Part shown: in pieces, positions 26,629 through 36,712 of the stretch
Layout: each line of letters begins with the position of its first letter
How positions within the stretch are numbered: position 1 is the stretch's first letter
From: CAWUKT01 sp963923035
GTDB lineage: Bacteria > Bacteroidota > Bacteroidia > J057 > JADKCL01
Assembly: GCA_963923035.1 (NCBI GenBank)
Contig: CAWUKT010000044.1
Coordinates: forward strand, 1-58,548
Reading direction: 5' to 3'
Length of the DNA: 58,548 bases
Translations under genes and position numbers: made by a program
The notes under the pieces: generated by a model
The model's database searches: none
What the model was told of the DNA's origin: nothing
What the model saw: the letters and a program-made list of their open reading frames with translations, nothing else

Positions 26629-29600
26629 CTATCGATAAATGGTTACTGTACGCACTGTTTTCTGGCGGATGCCTGAGGCCGTCGCCCCTTCAATCACGGC
26701 CGTATAGACGCCTTCCTGGCTGGGCTGGCCCCGGAAATCCCCATTCCAACTGAAGTTGGGATCGAAGGACTCATAAATCAGGGCTCCCCAGCGGTCAAAA
26801 ATCATGATCTGGAAGTCGACGAGGTTATAGGAGACAATGGAAAACTCGTCGTTGACATTGTCGCCATTGGGAGTGAAAGCATTGGGGATATACCAGATGA
26901 TTTCGGATTCGACGGTCACAGTCCGCTGGATCGAATCCAGGCAGCCGAATTCATTGCCCACAAGGAGGCGGACCACATACTCGCCGGGCGTTTGATAGAT
27001 ATGGACCGGATGGGGGCCAAAGTCGATGGTGCCGTCACCGAAGTTCCAGGTAAAGGTATCCGCTCCGACCGAGGTATTGATGACGAAGAGGGAGTCAAAT
27101 GGCATTTGAAGGACGGGATCGCCCGATTGGGTGCCGACCTCAAATCCTGCCGTCGGGGACGGATAGACTTCCACAAAGCCAGTTAAGTCGGCGGTGCAGC
27201 CCTGGTCGGAGACCAGGGTCCCCGTGACGGAATAGGTTCCGGCCGTTTGGAAGACGTGGCTGGCCACAGTCCCGGTGCTGGTCCCACCATCTCCAAAGTT
27301 CCAGTTGACGCCCACCGTATTGGCGCTGACCGCCGGACTGAACTCCACGCCCAAGGGCGCACATCCCCGGGCGGTGTCGGGAAGCATGACACCTTCCGGG
27401 AGGGGCGCGATGGTGATCGGCAGAGTGAAGCTGGAATCACATCCCGAGGCATTTTCAATGGCCAGGTCCACGCTGCCGGTTCCCGCCTGGGGCCAATCCA
27501 CGCTGATGGCGGCAGTTCCCTGCCCGCCAACGATAGTACCGTTGGTGACGGTCCAGGTATAGGAGGCTCCGGCCACGGGAGGAAGGGAATAGGTAATTCC
27601 CGTAGCCCCCGCGCAGACGCTGGGCTCACCCGTAAAATTGGGCGTCGGTCGCGGCACAATGGAGACATTCAAGGTGATGGTCGAATCGCAACCCACCCCA
27701 TTGATTTCTTGAAGGCTCAGAACCCCCGTTCCGTTGTTCCCCCAATTGACGGTGAGGGTCGGGGTTCCCTGGCCGGAAACCACCCAGCCTCCGGTGATGC
27801 CCCAGTTGTAGCTACTACCCGGGACATTGGGGGCGGTGTAGACATGGTCGTCGGTACGTTCGCAGACGGTGGTAGGTCCGGTGATGGTCGGGGTAGGTTT
27901 GGGCAAAATCGTCACCGTGATGCTATTGGAGCTGTCGCAACCAAAGCCATTGGTTTCCAGGAGGTCAATGCTGCCGGTTCCCGTATTTCCCCAGGCTACC
28001 GAGATGGAATTCGTTCCCTGCCCATTCAAAATCGTTCCTCCCGTCACCTGCCAATTGTACGTCGGTCCCGCCGTTCCGGTGGAATAGGTGAAGGGACCAT
28101 CGAATTCGCAGACCTGAAGCGGTCCTGAGATCATGGGATTGGGCCGGGGGCGAATGGTGACCGGCAAAACAAAGACCGAATCACAGCCCTGGGGATGGGT
28201 TTCGGTGAGGGTTACCGTGCCATTTCCCGCATTTCCCCACGCCACCTGAATGTTATTGGTACCCGTTCCCGATAGGATGCTACCGCCCGCTACCGTCCAG
28301 TTATAGGTATTGCCGGGGACATTGGGCGTGGAGTAAATGGCCTCATTGCCTTCGCAGATTTCGATCGGTCCGGTGACATTGGTGGTGGGCGTCGGCAAAA
28401 TGTCCACGACGAAGGTCACGAGGCTGTCGCAGCCCACCGCATTGGTTTCGGTCACCGACACCGAGCCGGTTCCGCTGGCGCCCCAGGTCACGGTGATGCT
28501 GTTGGTGCCCTGCCCACTGGTGATGGCCCCGCCGTTGGCGGTCCAGCTATACGTGGACGCAGCCGTCGCACTCGTCGCGTAAACGAATCCACCGTCTCCC
28601 GAACAAACCGAATTGGGGCCGGTGATGACCGGGATGGGTTTGTCGAGGATGCTGACCGAGAATGTTGCAGTCGTGGAGCAGCCATTGAGGTCGGTTTCGG
28701 TGACGGTCAATGCCCCCGCTCCATTGGCCCCCCAATCCACCACAATGGTAGAGGTATTCGCGCCGGAGGTGATCGTACCGCCGGAGATGGTCCAGGAATA
28801 GGTCGATCCTATATTGTTTGGCGTCGAATAAGGATGGGCCCCGGTGAGTTCGCAGACAAATAAGGGGCCGATGATATTGGGAGTGGGAAGCGGGAAAATG
28901 GTCACGGGGAATGTAGCGGTGGTGGTACATCCAAAACTGTTGACTTCGGTGACTTCGACCGAACCCGCTCCGTTGGTGCCCCAATCCACTACAATGGCAT
29001 TGGTACCCGCCCCGCTGATGATGCTTCCGCCGACCACGGACCAGGTGAAACTGCTCCCAGCGGTATTGGCCACCGAGTATCCGACCCCTGCCGATTGGGC
29101 GCAAATGCCCCCCGGACCGGCGATGACCGGAGTGGGATTGGGATTGAGGTCCACCGGAAGGACTTGGGTCACGGTGCAAGCAGATCCGGTTCCCACGGTC
29201 AGGGTCACGGAACCCGTTCCCGCCGCTCCCCAATCGACCACAATGGCACTGGTACCCGCACCACTGACGATACTTCCCCCCGTCACGGACCAGGTAAAGG
29301 TCGCTCCCGGCTGGGCAGTTCCGGTATAAGCGACTCCGGTGGACAGCTCACAGAGCGAATCCAGGCCGGTAAAGGCCGCAATCGGAGTGGCGAAGAAGGT
29401 AATATTGATCGTGGCGGTGCCGGTGCAACCCGTCGCCGTGGACTCGGTAACGGTCAAGGTTCCCGGCCCGGTCGCCCCCCACAGGACGGTGATGTTCGAG
29501 GTTCCCTGACCCGTGACCACGGTGCCATTGGTGGCGGTCCAGGTATAGGTATTTCCGGGCGTATTGGCCACGGAATATGGCACCGGGGCCGGATTCACAG

Positions 29601-32397
29601 GACAATGCGTGGTGGGCCCCACGATGGTCGGAGTGGGCAGCGAACTGGGAATGACATTCAGGGTCACGGTCGTATCACAGCCCTGGAGGCTTATTTGGGT
29701 CACGCTGACGGAGCCAGTGGGAGCGGCCGACCAGGTAATGTCCACCGAGTTGGTTCCCTGCCCATTGACAATGGTTCCCCCCACGGCCGACCAGATATAG
29801 GCATTGCCCGGCAGATTCGGGGTGGAATAGGTGAGGGTGCTCCCGCTGCATACGTTGACCTGTCCTGTGATGACCGGAGTCGGAGTCGGATTGATGGTCA
29901 CCGGGAAGACTTGGGTATCGGTACAGCCCGGCGCACTCGCGACGGTGAGGGTGACCGATCCTGCCCCGGCAGTCCCCCAATCCACCACAATGCTATTGGT
30001 GCCGGCTCCGCTGACAATGGTCCCGCCAGAGACGGTCCAGGTAAAGGTGGCTCCCGCTTGGGCGGCGGCGGAGAAAATGGTTCCCGTCGCCAATTGACAG
30101 ACGGCCACCGGTCCGGCAATCGCGGCATCGGGAGTGGGGAAGAAGGAGATGTTGATGGAAGCCGAAGCCGTACAACCGGCGGGTGTCGTTTCGGTCACGG
30201 ACAAGGTTCCCGGTCCGGTGGCTCCCCACTGGACGGTGATCGCGGAACTGCCCTGGCCGCTGGCAACAGTGCCGTTGCTGGCCGTCCAGGTATAGGTATT
30301 TCCGGCGGTATTGGTGACGGAGTAGGCGACTGGGGTGGTGGAAACGGGACAATGCGTCGTGGGACCCACGATGACCGGAGTGGGCAATGCGGTGGGCGTC
30401 ACGTTGAGGGTGACAGTGGTATCGCAGCCCTGCGGACTGGTCTGGGTCACGCTGACCGAGCCCGTGGCTCCGGCGCCCCACGTGATGTCGACGGTATTGG
30501 TTCCCTGCCCACTCGCGATGGTGCCGCCCACGGCCGCCCAGGTATAGGTATGTCCGGCCTGGTTGGGCGTGGAATAGGTAAATGTGCCCCCAATACAGAC
30601 ATTGACCGGGCCGGAAATGACCGGAGTCGGGGTGGGATAGACGATGACCGTCACCGGTACCCGGTAGGTTCCCGGGCAGATTCCCACCCAGAAAGTGATG
30701 GTATCGAATAAGATGGGCGTCGTGAAGTTGGCGCCGGTGCCGAGTACATTGCCGCAGGTCGGGGCGTCCTGCCAAACGATGGTCGGGGTAACCGTCAGGC
30801 CAGGGTTGCCGAGGATGGCAGCCGTCAAGTTTGCCGTTTGTCCGGCGCAAATGCTATCGGGTGTGGTCTGGAGGGTATAGGAAGGATGGGGGGCATTCGG
30901 AGTACCCGCGCCGCCCTGGGTCGCGCCATTGGGGATGAATTCGGTGACGGCCTGGGAACTGGAAGTTCCGTTGGTGCCGCCATTGGTGGTGGCAGCTGCA
31001 GTGGAATTGAAGGTCGAGATGAAGCCGCCGCCTCCGCCTCCGCCCGGGCCTTCCGCTTCGTTGTTGCCGATGAATTGGCTGCCGCCGTTCCCGCCATTGG
31101 CGGTCAGATTGATGCCGCTGACCAGGCCGGTGACATCCATCCAGATGGCGCCGCCCCCGCCCCCGCCGCCGGGGCCATCATTGCCCCCGCCGACCGTATT
31201 GGCGCCATTGGCACCGTTGGCGGTGATGGTGCCGGCCCCGCCGACGGTTCCGTAGCTGAGGAAATAGACGATGCCGCCACCGCGGCCGCCGGCCCCACCG
31301 GCGCTGTTGTTTTGGTCGCCGGCGCCCCCGCCGCCGCCAAAGAACAAGCGGTCTTGTTGGGTATAGTCCAGGGGGCGGCCGCCGTAGCCGCCAATATTGT
31401 CGCGGTTGTCACCGCCCCAGGCTCCATTGCCGGGAGGGGTGAGCAGGGCATTGCCATTGTTGGCTGAGTAGGAATAGCCGCCCCGGCCGCCGCCGGAGGA
31501 GGTATTGTTGGCGAAGTTCGCGGCTTCGAGGTTCCAGGCCTGGACCCAGTTGGCCACGGCGAGGTTCGGATTTCCGAGGCCATTCCAAAGGGCGGGATCG
31601 CCTCCGTTGGCGCCGCCGCCGCCGCCCGCATTGTGGGCATTGCCGCCGCCGCCGCCATTGGCCGGGGCTCCCCGGCCGTAGCGTCCGCCGACGGCATTGT
31701 AATCGGCTTGAAAGCCAGCGATGCTTTCTCCTTTTTCCCCGCCATCCACTGAATTCGCCGACCGGAACGTGGTGATGGTGAAGGGAGAATTGTCATTTTC
31801 CAGCGCCCCACCCCGAAAGCCCCGCGCATTTGCATCTACCGCCCCATTGATCGTGCTTTGTCCCTCCACCTCGACGGCCAGTATTCCGCCGCTGATCCCA
31901 TTCCAGGTGTCGGTGGTCAAGTTGGCGCCCGCATTGACAGTCAGGGTGGTATAACGGGGGATGCGTACGACCTGAACGCGGCCGGTGGAGGTATAGTTGA
32001 ATTCGAGGCCGCAGCACAATTCGATGGAGGTGCCCGAGGGCACGGACGCCACTTCGGCGAGGTCATAGTGACCGCAGTTGTTGTAATTGAGGACCTGGCC
32101 GAAGTTGGCATTGTTGGCGCCGTCGATGGTGGCGCCCTGCATCTGGATCACCATGACCAAATCGCCGGGGGCAAGGGCATTGGCAAATCGACCATTGGTG
32201 TTCAGGTTTGAATTCGCGACCGTGAGAATGGTGGTCCCCGCATTGGCATTGGCGGTCAGGGCGGTGAATTCGTTGACGACGGTGGTTCCCCCGTTCAGGG
32301 TCAAGGCCCCGTCCTTGCCCCGCTGGGCATGGACAGAAGGAGGCACCACGAACCACAAGAGCGCGACTGCTACAATGCAGAGGATTCGATTAACCAT
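26629..32397 (-). CDS. Giant surface protein with 13 PKD-like repeats and gliding-motility/T9SS type B C-terminus
   Basis: The 1922-aa protein has a signal peptide (cut near VHAQ, residue 25). A beta-rich N-terminal domain follows, then a glycine-rich segment with runs such as GGGGGG (about 210-490). Thirteen Ig/PKD-like repeats of ~84 aa (about 595-1670) each begin like PTPVISGPVNVC and contain a YTWT...GTI.SGQGTN...WG core with one cysteine near each end. Two true PKD domains follow (VNWNFGDGG and FTWNFGDGT). The C-terminus IPNAFTPNGDNVNDEF to IYR is the CHU_C/TIGR04131 domain for T9SS type B export. It should be a long adhesin or matrix protein on the cell surface. Repeats 1-3 and 4-6 are near-copies, forming a ~745-bp higher-order unit. 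Confidence 0.9.
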   Translation of the reverse strand: MVNRILCIVAVALLWFVVPPSVHAQRGKDGALTLNGGTTVVNEFTALTANANAGTTILTVANSNLNTNGRFANALAPGDLVMVIQMQGATIDGANNANFGQVLNYNNCGHYDLAEVASVPSGTSIELCCGLEFNYTSTGRVQVVRIPRYTTLTVNAGANLTTDTWNGISGGILAVEVEGQSTINGAVDANARGFRGGALENDNSPFTITTFRSANSVDGGEKGESIAGFQADYNAVGGRYGRGAPANGGGGGNAHNAGGGGGANGGDPALWNGLGNPNLAVANWVQAWNLEAANFANNTSSGGGRGGYSYSANNGNALLTPPGNGAWGGDNRDNIGGYGGRPLDYTQQDRLFFGGGGGAGDQNNSAGGAGGRGGGIVYFLSYGTVGGAGTITANGANGANTVGGGNDGPGGGGGGGAIWMDVTGLVSGINLTANGGNGGSQFIGNNEAEGPGGGGGGGFISTFNSTAAATTNGGTNGTSSSQAVTEFIPNGATQGGAGTPNAPHPSYTLQTTPDSICAGQTANLTAAILGNPGLTVTPTIVWQDAPTCGNVLGTGANFTTPILFDTITFWVGICPGTYRVPVTVIVYPTPTPVISGPVNVCIGGTFTYSTPNQAGHTYTWAAVGGTIASGQGTNTVDITWGAGATGSVSVTQTSPQGCDTTVTLNVTPTALPTPVIVGPTTHCPVSTTPVAYSVTNTAGNTYTWTASNGTVASGQGSSAITVQWGATGPGTLSVTETTPAGCTASASINISFFPTPDAAIAGPVAVCQLATGTIFSAAAQAGATFTWTVSGGTIVSGAGTNSIVVDWGTAGAGSVTLTVASAPGCTDTQVFPVTINPTPTPVITGQVNVCSGSTLTYSTPNLPGNAYIWSAVGGTIVNGQGTNSVDITWSAAPTGSVSVTQISLQGCDTTVTLNVIPSSLPTPTIVGPTTHCPVNPAPVPYSVANTPGNTYTWTATNGTVVTGQGTSNITVLWGATGPGTLTVTESTATGCTGTATINITFFATPIAAFTGLDSLCELSTGVAYTGTAQPGATFTWSVTGGSIVSGAGTSAIVVDWGAAGTGSVTLTVGTGSACTVTQVLPVDLNPNPTPVIAGPGGICAQSAGVGYSVANTAGSSFTWSVVGGSIISGAGTNAIVVDWGTNGAGSVEVTEVNSFGCTTTATFPVTIFPLPTPNIIGPLFVCELTGAHPYSTPNNIGSTYSWTISGGTITSGANTSTIVVDWGANGAGALTVTETDLNGCSTTATFSVSILDKPIPVITGPNSVCSGDGGFVYATSATAASTYSWTANGGAITSGQGTNSITVTWGASGTGSVSVTETNAVGCDSLVTFVVDILPTPTTNVTGPIEICEGNEAIYSTPNVPGNTYNWTVAGGSILSGTGTNNIQVAWGNAGNGTVTLTETHPQGCDSVFVLPVTIRPRPNPMISGPLQVCEFDGPFTYSTGTAGPTYNWQVTGGTILNGQGTNSISVAWGNTGTGSIDLLETNGFGCDSSNSITVTILPKPTPTITGPTTVCERTDDHVYTAPNVPGSSYNWGITGGWVVSGQGTPTLTVNWGNNGTGVLSLQEINGVGCDSTITLNVSIVPRPTPNFTGEPSVCAGATGITYSLPPVAGASYTWTVTNGTIVGGQGTAAISVDWPQAGTGSVDLAIENASGCDSSFTLPITIAPLPEGVMLPDTARGCAPLGVEFSPAVSANTVGVNWNFGDGGTSTGTVASHVFQTAGTYSVTGTLVSDQGCTADLTGFVEVYPSPTAGFEVGTQSGDPVLQMPFDSLFVINTSVGADTFTWNFGDGTIDFGPHPVHIYQTPGEYVVRLLVGNEFGCLDSIQRTVTVESEIIWYIPNAFTPNGDNVNDEFSIVSYNLVDFQIMIFDRWGALIYESFDPNFSWNGDFRGQPSQEGVYTAVIEGATASGIRQKTVRTVTIYR
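27610..30640 (-). repeat. Coding repeat block, 13 units of ~250 bp with a 3-unit super-repeat
   Basis: Each unit encodes a PxPxIxGPxxxC-started Ig/PKD-like domain. The order of unit openings (VNVC, TTHC, VAVC, VNVC, TTHC, DSLC, then diverged) shows that a three-unit block was duplicated. The VNVC units lie near 30600 and 29860, about 745 bp apart. The block is a likely site for recombination-driven length variation. Confidence 0.75.
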
Positions 32398-32766
32398 TGA
32401 AAAATAGAATCTGTTGACGATTATTGAACCTTTTGCCCCGCTTCCATGAATTTGTTTCCAACCAAAATGAGCTAATACGATCGCGGGACCGGGCGATTAC
32501 ACTACACTCAAAAATTACGAAGGCTGAAGAGCATTTACAAAGCCGTGCAATGAATTTAGTGTTAAGATCAGCGAATTCATGGTAAATGGCTGTGAATGTA
32601 CCCGATAAGGAGAAGTTCTGATCTGAATATTAAACGTCAAAAGTGTGTTTTCAGGTGGGAAAAGGGCAACAGATAAGAGAACGAGCGCATCGTGATGTCT
32701 TTGCCATTAAAAGAGGAGGCTACCTGGGAAGGAGGTTAAGTTTGGAGGGGGATATGGAAATAAATC
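32398..32766. other. Spacer between ABC exporter and giant surface gene
   Basis: 369 bp without a supported gene. It is less GC-rich than the flanks. It must hold the promoter of the giant minus-strand gene starting at 32397, but I see no convincing TAnnTTTG/TTTG pair. No clear terminator is visible after the exporter gene stop at 32767. Confidence 0.5.
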
Positions 32767-34554
32767 TTACTCCACGTTCTGGAGTTTCTCACGGATCAGG
32801 TCGTTGTACTGCCATTCGGCCACGACCTTGCCATTCTTCATTTCAATGATCCGGTCACAGTGACGGAGCGTCGTGATCCGGTGGGCGATGACAAACAGGG
32901 TCTGGCCACTGGCCAATGCCTCAATGGATTCGGTGATGGAGGCTTCGGTTTCCATGTCCAGGGCGCTGGTGGCTTCATCAAAGACGAGCACTTCACTGTT
33001 CCAGTACAAGGCCCGGGCGATTCCCACCCGTTGCTGCTGGCCGCCCGATAGCTTGGCCCCATTCTCTCCAATCTGGGTTTCGACACCTTCCGGCATGGCT
33101 TCCACGAATTCCCACATGCTCGCCTGGCGCAGGGCCCATTCCACGCGTTTATCGTCGATCGCGTCCAGGCGCTCGCCAAAGGCGACATTTTGCCGGATGC
33201 TGCCATCGACCAGGAAGACCTTTTGCTGGACGTAGCCCACAATCGCCCGCCAATTCGCAATATCGTCCGGCTCCAGTTTGTTGCCATCCACGTAGATGCC
33301 CCCGGATTGCTCCGGCAGAAAACGCAGCAGGACATTCACCAAAGTCGTTTTTCCCGAGCCCGATTCTCCAATGATCCCGATTTTTTCTCCCCGCTGCACC
33401 CTGAAACTCACCTCGTCCAGCGCCGGTCCGTCGGCCCCTTCATAGGTAAAGCTCAGGTCCCGAAACTCAATGGTGTCCGTGATTTCCATGGGCAGGATAT
33501 TTGGACGCTCCATCTCCAGGGGCAGGTCCCCTTCTTCCAGCACTTCCAGCGTCACCTGGTGGTTTTTCATGCCCATAACCGCGTTCAACAGCCGATTCAT
33601 CGAGGGCAGGACCCGGAAGGCCGCCGCCGCGAACAGGGCGATAAATCCGAACAACTGGTCGGGGTTCTGGGCAAAAAAGAAGGAGTAGGCGAAGATGACT
33701 ACGATGCCCAGCACGGCCATGACTTCCAGGGCGCGGGTGGGAATGAGGCTGAGGAGGTACCGCATTTTTTGGGTGCGGTTGAGGGCCGATTGGCTCTCGG
33801 TGAAGGCATTGAGGAAATGGAGCTCCTTGTTGGTGAGCTTGACGTCGGTGAATCCGAAGATGGCTTGGTTCAGGCGGGAATAGTTGACGGCGTGGAGCCG
33901 GTTTTGGTCCAATCCCAGCTGATAGAGGCGGTTTTTGGAGCTGTTGTAGATGATGAGTCCGGCGGGAATCAGCACGGCCATGACCGCGATGAACAGGGCC
34001 GGATCGACCAGCGAAATGCCCACGACGATGAAGATCATCACCATACTCTCGCTCACGATGTTGATGGCCGAAATCAGGACGCCCGACGCAAAGAAGGAGG
34101 GCACGTTGATGATCTGATTGATGATCTGGGCGGAATTCGTGGCCTTGAAGAACTGGAAGCCGCGGTTGTAGTACTTGATGAACTGGCGGCGGGCCATATT
34201 GGTGGCGACGGAGAAAGAATAGGAGGAATGGGCGTAATGGAGGAGCATGGCGAGGGTATTCTTGATGAGAAATACCCCCAGCAAGGCCACGGCGAGGAAC
34301 ATCATAAAGCCCTGGTAGGACTCAAAACCCAGCCCGTCGTACAGCAGGGCCATGTATTCGTTGGTCTGGATAAAGGTCCGGTCGGTGGCGGCCATCATCA
34401 CCGGGATGAGGAAGGCGAGCCCGACCACGTCCAGCAGCGCCCCGAACAAGGTCATCAGCACCAGCCGAAAGCCCCGTTTCTTCTCCTGAGGCGTGATCAG
34501 GCGGAGAATCCGGCGGATGGTGGAGAACAGGATATTGTTGCGGAGACGTTCCAA
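32767..34554 (-). CDS. ABC exporter (MsbA/PglK-like, fused TM and ATPase)
   Basis: The best start is the TTG at 34554 (12 bp after the dehydratase stop), giving 595 aa beginning LERLRNNILFSTIRRILRLI with Met first. The longer frame upstream is an out-of-frame shadow of the dehydratase gene. Six membrane segments fill about 20-310. The ATPase half has Walker A GESGSGKTT, signature LSGGQQQRVG and Walker B VLVFDEATSALD. A half-transporter next to sugar-nucleotide genes suggests flipping of a lipid-linked glycan, as PglK does, but export of another substrate is possible. Confidence 0.85.
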   Translation of the reverse strand: MERLRNNILFSTIRRILRLITPQEKKRGFRLVLMTLFGALLDVVGLAFLIPVMMAATDRTFIQTNEYMALLYDGLGFESYQGFMMFLAVALLGVFLIKNTLAMLLHYAHSSYSFSVATNMARRQFIKYYNRGFQFFKATNSAQIINQIINVPSFFASGVLISAINIVSESMVMIFIVVGISLVDPALFIAVMAVLIPAGLIIYNSSKNRLYQLGLDQNRLHAVNYSRLNQAIFGFTDVKLTNKELHFLNAFTESQSALNRTQKMRYLLSLIPTRALEVMAVLGIVVIFAYSFFFAQNPDQLFGFIALFAAAAFRVLPSMNRLLNAVMGMKNHQVTLEVLEEGDLPLEMERPNILPMEITDTIEFRDLSFTYEGADGPALDEVSFRVQRGEKIGIIGESGSGKTTLVNVLLRFLPEQSGGIYVDGNKLEPDDIANWRAIVGYVQQKVFLVDGSIRQNVAFGERLDAIDDKRVEWALRQASMWEFVEAMPEGVETQIGENGAKLSGGQQQRVGIARALYWNSEVLVFDEATSALDMETEASITESIEALASGQTLFVIAHRITTLRHCDRIIEMKNGKVVAEWQYNDLIREKLQNVE

Positions 34555-34565
34555 TGCTGTGCTGC

Positions 34566-35564
34566 TTAAATGAAGCCGTTGTCGGCCAGGACTTTGTGGA
34601 TGGCTTCCTTGCCAATCAATTCGCCGCTCCCCGCGGCCATGACCGCGTCGATGTCGGTCCGCTCGACGCGCCGCACATCGTGCGGCGAATTCCGGAGGAT
34701 GAACATGCCGTCTTCCTCCACGATATGCGGAGCTTCCTCCTCCGTGAACAGGTACTCGTGCAATTTCTCGCCGGGCCGTTTCCCAATATACGTCAGCGGA
34801 ATGTCCTTTGGATCGTGTCCGTAGTGCGGGGCCAGGGCCTCGATCATGACCTCGGCGAGGTCGGTGATGCGCACGCGGTCCATCTTCAGGACGAAAACTT
34901 CCCGTCCGTGCATGATCTCGGCCGCTTTGAGGACGAGCCGAACCGCCTGGGGAATCGTCATGAAGAACCGGGTCATGTCGGAAGTGGTCACCGTGACCGG
35001 ACCGCCGGCTTCGATTTGCTTCCGGAACAGTGGGACCACGGAACCTTCGGAGCCGAGGACATTGCCGAAGCGGACACAACTGAATTGGCTGTCATTCAGG
35101 CCAATGGGGGCATTGGCGACGATGCGCTCACTGAGCAATTTGGTCGCGCCCATCGTATTGACGGGATTTACGGCCTTGTCGGTGGAAATGGAGATCAGGC
35201 GGGTAATGCCTTGCTCCAGCGCGGCTTCCACGACGTTTTTGGTCCCGATGACATTGGTATAGACCGCTTCAAAAGGATTGTACTCGCAGAGGGGAACATG
35301 CTTCAATGCCGCGGCGTGAAACACGATGTCCACGCCTTCAAATGCCCGCAGGAGGCGTTCCTTGTCCCGGATGTCCCCGACGAGGGGCCGGATGAGGTGG
35401 CGGTCTTCGCCGAGCGCATGTTGGAGGTGCCAATGGCCGCTTTCGTGGTTGTCGAGGACCCGGATGCGGGTCGGGCGGGCGGCGATCAATTGGCGGACGA
35501 TCTCGGAGCCGATGGAACCACAGCCGCCGGTCACGAGGATATCTTTGTCGGTAAAAATGCTCAT
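34566..35564 (-). CDS. Sugar-nucleotide 4,6-dehydratase (PseB/CapD-like SDR)
   Basis: This 332-aa extended SDR has the NAD(P) glycine motif TGGCGSIGSEI (13-23) and ISISTDKAVNPVN, where Asp-Lys replaces the usual Tyr as in inverting or CapD-type UDP-GlcNAc 4,6-dehydratases. The substrate-site segment VRFGNVLGSEGSVVPLF is also typical. It lacks the membrane part of PglF/WbpM, so it is closer to PseB/LegB/CapD-soluble forms. The start codon abuts the aminotransferase stop with no gap. Together they should make a 4-keto then 4-amino sugar nucleotide. Confidence 0.85.
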   Translation of the reverse strand: MSIFTDKDILVTGGCGSIGSEIVRQLIAARPTRIRVLDNHESGHWHLQHALGEDRHLIRPLVGDIRDKERLLRAFEGVDIVFHAAALKHVPLCEYNPFEAVYTNVIGTKNVVEAALEQGITRLISISTDKAVNPVNTMGATKLLSERIVANAPIGLNDSQFSCVRFGNVLGSEGSVVPLFRKQIEAGGPVTVTTSDMTRFFMTIPQAVRLVLKAAEIMHGREVFVLKMDRVRITDLAEVMIEALAPHYGHDPKDIPLTYIGKRPGEKLHEYLFTEEEAPHIVEEDGMFILRNSPHDVRRVERTDIDAVMAAGSGELIGKEAIHKVLADNGFI

Positions 35565-36677
35565 TTATTTCAGTTCGGACAGGGAGGCGGCCAGGGCGTC
35601 CCGGACGTAAATGATTTCGGGGTCGGAGATGGAAGTGTAGAAGGGCAGAATGACGATTTCCCGGCTCAATTGCTCGGCAATGGGGAAGTCGCCTTCATGG
35701 TAGCCGAAGTCCCGCATATAGAATTCCTGGAGGTGGATGCAGGGGGAAAAATAGGCCTTGGACTGGATGCCCCGGTCGGCCAGCTTCCCAATGACGGCGT
35801 CACGAATGGCGGCGTCGACCTGGATGGGGAAAACAAACCAGCTGTGGCCCTCGAGCTTCCAGCCCTGGGGAAAATGGACGCCGGGAACATCGGCCAGGAT
35901 TTCCCGGTAGCGCATGGCCTTTTCGTGCCGCAAACTCAGGATGGTATCCAGCTTTTTCATTTGCTCGACGCCCAAGGCCGCGGTCAACTCAGAAATGCGG
36001 TAGTTATAGCCCAGGCGAACGTGGGTGAGCCACTGCATATTGGTGGCGCGGCCCTGGTTGCGCATGGAACGGCAGGCATCGGCAATCTGGTCGTCGTTGG
36101 TGACGATCATGCCGCCCTCGCCGGTGGTGATCTGCTTGTTGGGATAGAACCCGTAGATGGCGGCATCGCCAAAGGTCCCGGCGGCCGTACCATTGTGCTG
36201 GGCCTGGATGGCTTCGCAGGCGTCTTCGATGACTGCAAGGCCGTGTTTGCGGGCAATCTCCATGATGGCATCCATTTCGGCCGACTGGCCGAAGACGTGG
36301 ACGGGGAGGATGGCCTTGGTCTTTTCCGTGATGGCGGCTTCGATGCGGTCCGGGTCGATGTTGTAGGTACCCGGCTTGACATCGACAAAGACCGGGGTGG
36401 CACCTTCGAAGAGGATGCAATTGGAGGAAGCGATGAAGGAAAATGGGGTCGTGATGACTTCGTCACCGGGGCCGATGCCGAGGGCGCGGACGCACAGGTG
36501 GAGCCCGCTGGTCCCGGAATTCACGGCGATGGCGTGGCGGGTGCCGATGGCCTCCGCAAACCGCTCTTCAAATTCCTGGGTGGCCGGTCCCAAGGCGAGC
36601 CGGTCGGATTCGAGGACCGCCGTGACCGCCGCAATCTCTTCGGGGCCGATATAGGGTTTGGAAAGGGGTACTTTCAT
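35565..36677 (-). CDS. DegT/DnrJ/EryC1/StrS sugar aminotransferase
   Basis: The ATG at 36677 gives 370 aa (MKVPLSKPYIGPEEIAAVTA); a TTG nine bases upstream is less likely. PLP-enzyme features are AVNSGTSGLHLCVRALGIGP, VIEDACEAIQAQ (Asp contacting PLP) and GFYPNKQITTGEGG, with the Schiff-base Lys near 183. It should transaminate the 4-keto sugar made by the dehydratase downstream. The gene begins 24 bp from the candidate left attachment repeat of the mobile element, so its original promoter or upstream gene may have been displaced. Confidence 0.9.
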   Translation of the reverse strand: MKVPLSKPYIGPEEIAAVTAVLESDRLALGPATQEFEERFAEAIGTRHAIAVNSGTSGLHLCVRALGIGPGDEVITTPFSFIASSNCILFEGATPVFVDVKPGTYNIDPDRIEAAITEKTKAILPVHVFGQSAEMDAIMEIARKHGLAVIEDACEAIQAQHNGTAAGTFGDAAIYGFYPNKQITTGEGGMIVTNDDQIADACRSMRNQGRATNMQWLTHVRLGYNYRISELTAALGVEQMKKLDTILSLRHEKAMRYREILADVPGVHFPQGWKLEGHSWFVFPIQVDAAIRDAVIGKLADRGIQSKAYFSPCIHLQEFYMRDFGYHEGDFPIAEQLSREIVILPFYTSISDPEIIYVRDALAASLSELK

Positions 36678-36700
36678 GCAAATCAAATTCCAGCGCCAAA

Positions 36701-36712
36701 TTAGTCAAAAAT
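36701..36712. repeat. Candidate left attachment site (12-bp direct repeat)
   Basis: TTAGTCAAAAAT here is repeated exactly at 53587-53598. It lies 160 bp before the integrase start and 24 bp upstream of the aminotransferase start. See the mobile-element entry. Confidence 0.5.

Noticed and set aside
29095..30711. 538-aa plus-strand frame rich in Gly/Arg/Ser
   Set aside because: Periodic shadow of the PKD-like repeats on the minus strand.
34554..36704. 716-aa open frame on the plus strand
   Set aside because: Antisense to the dehydratase and aminotransferase genes, both of which have clear catalytic motifs; the frame has no recognisable domain.
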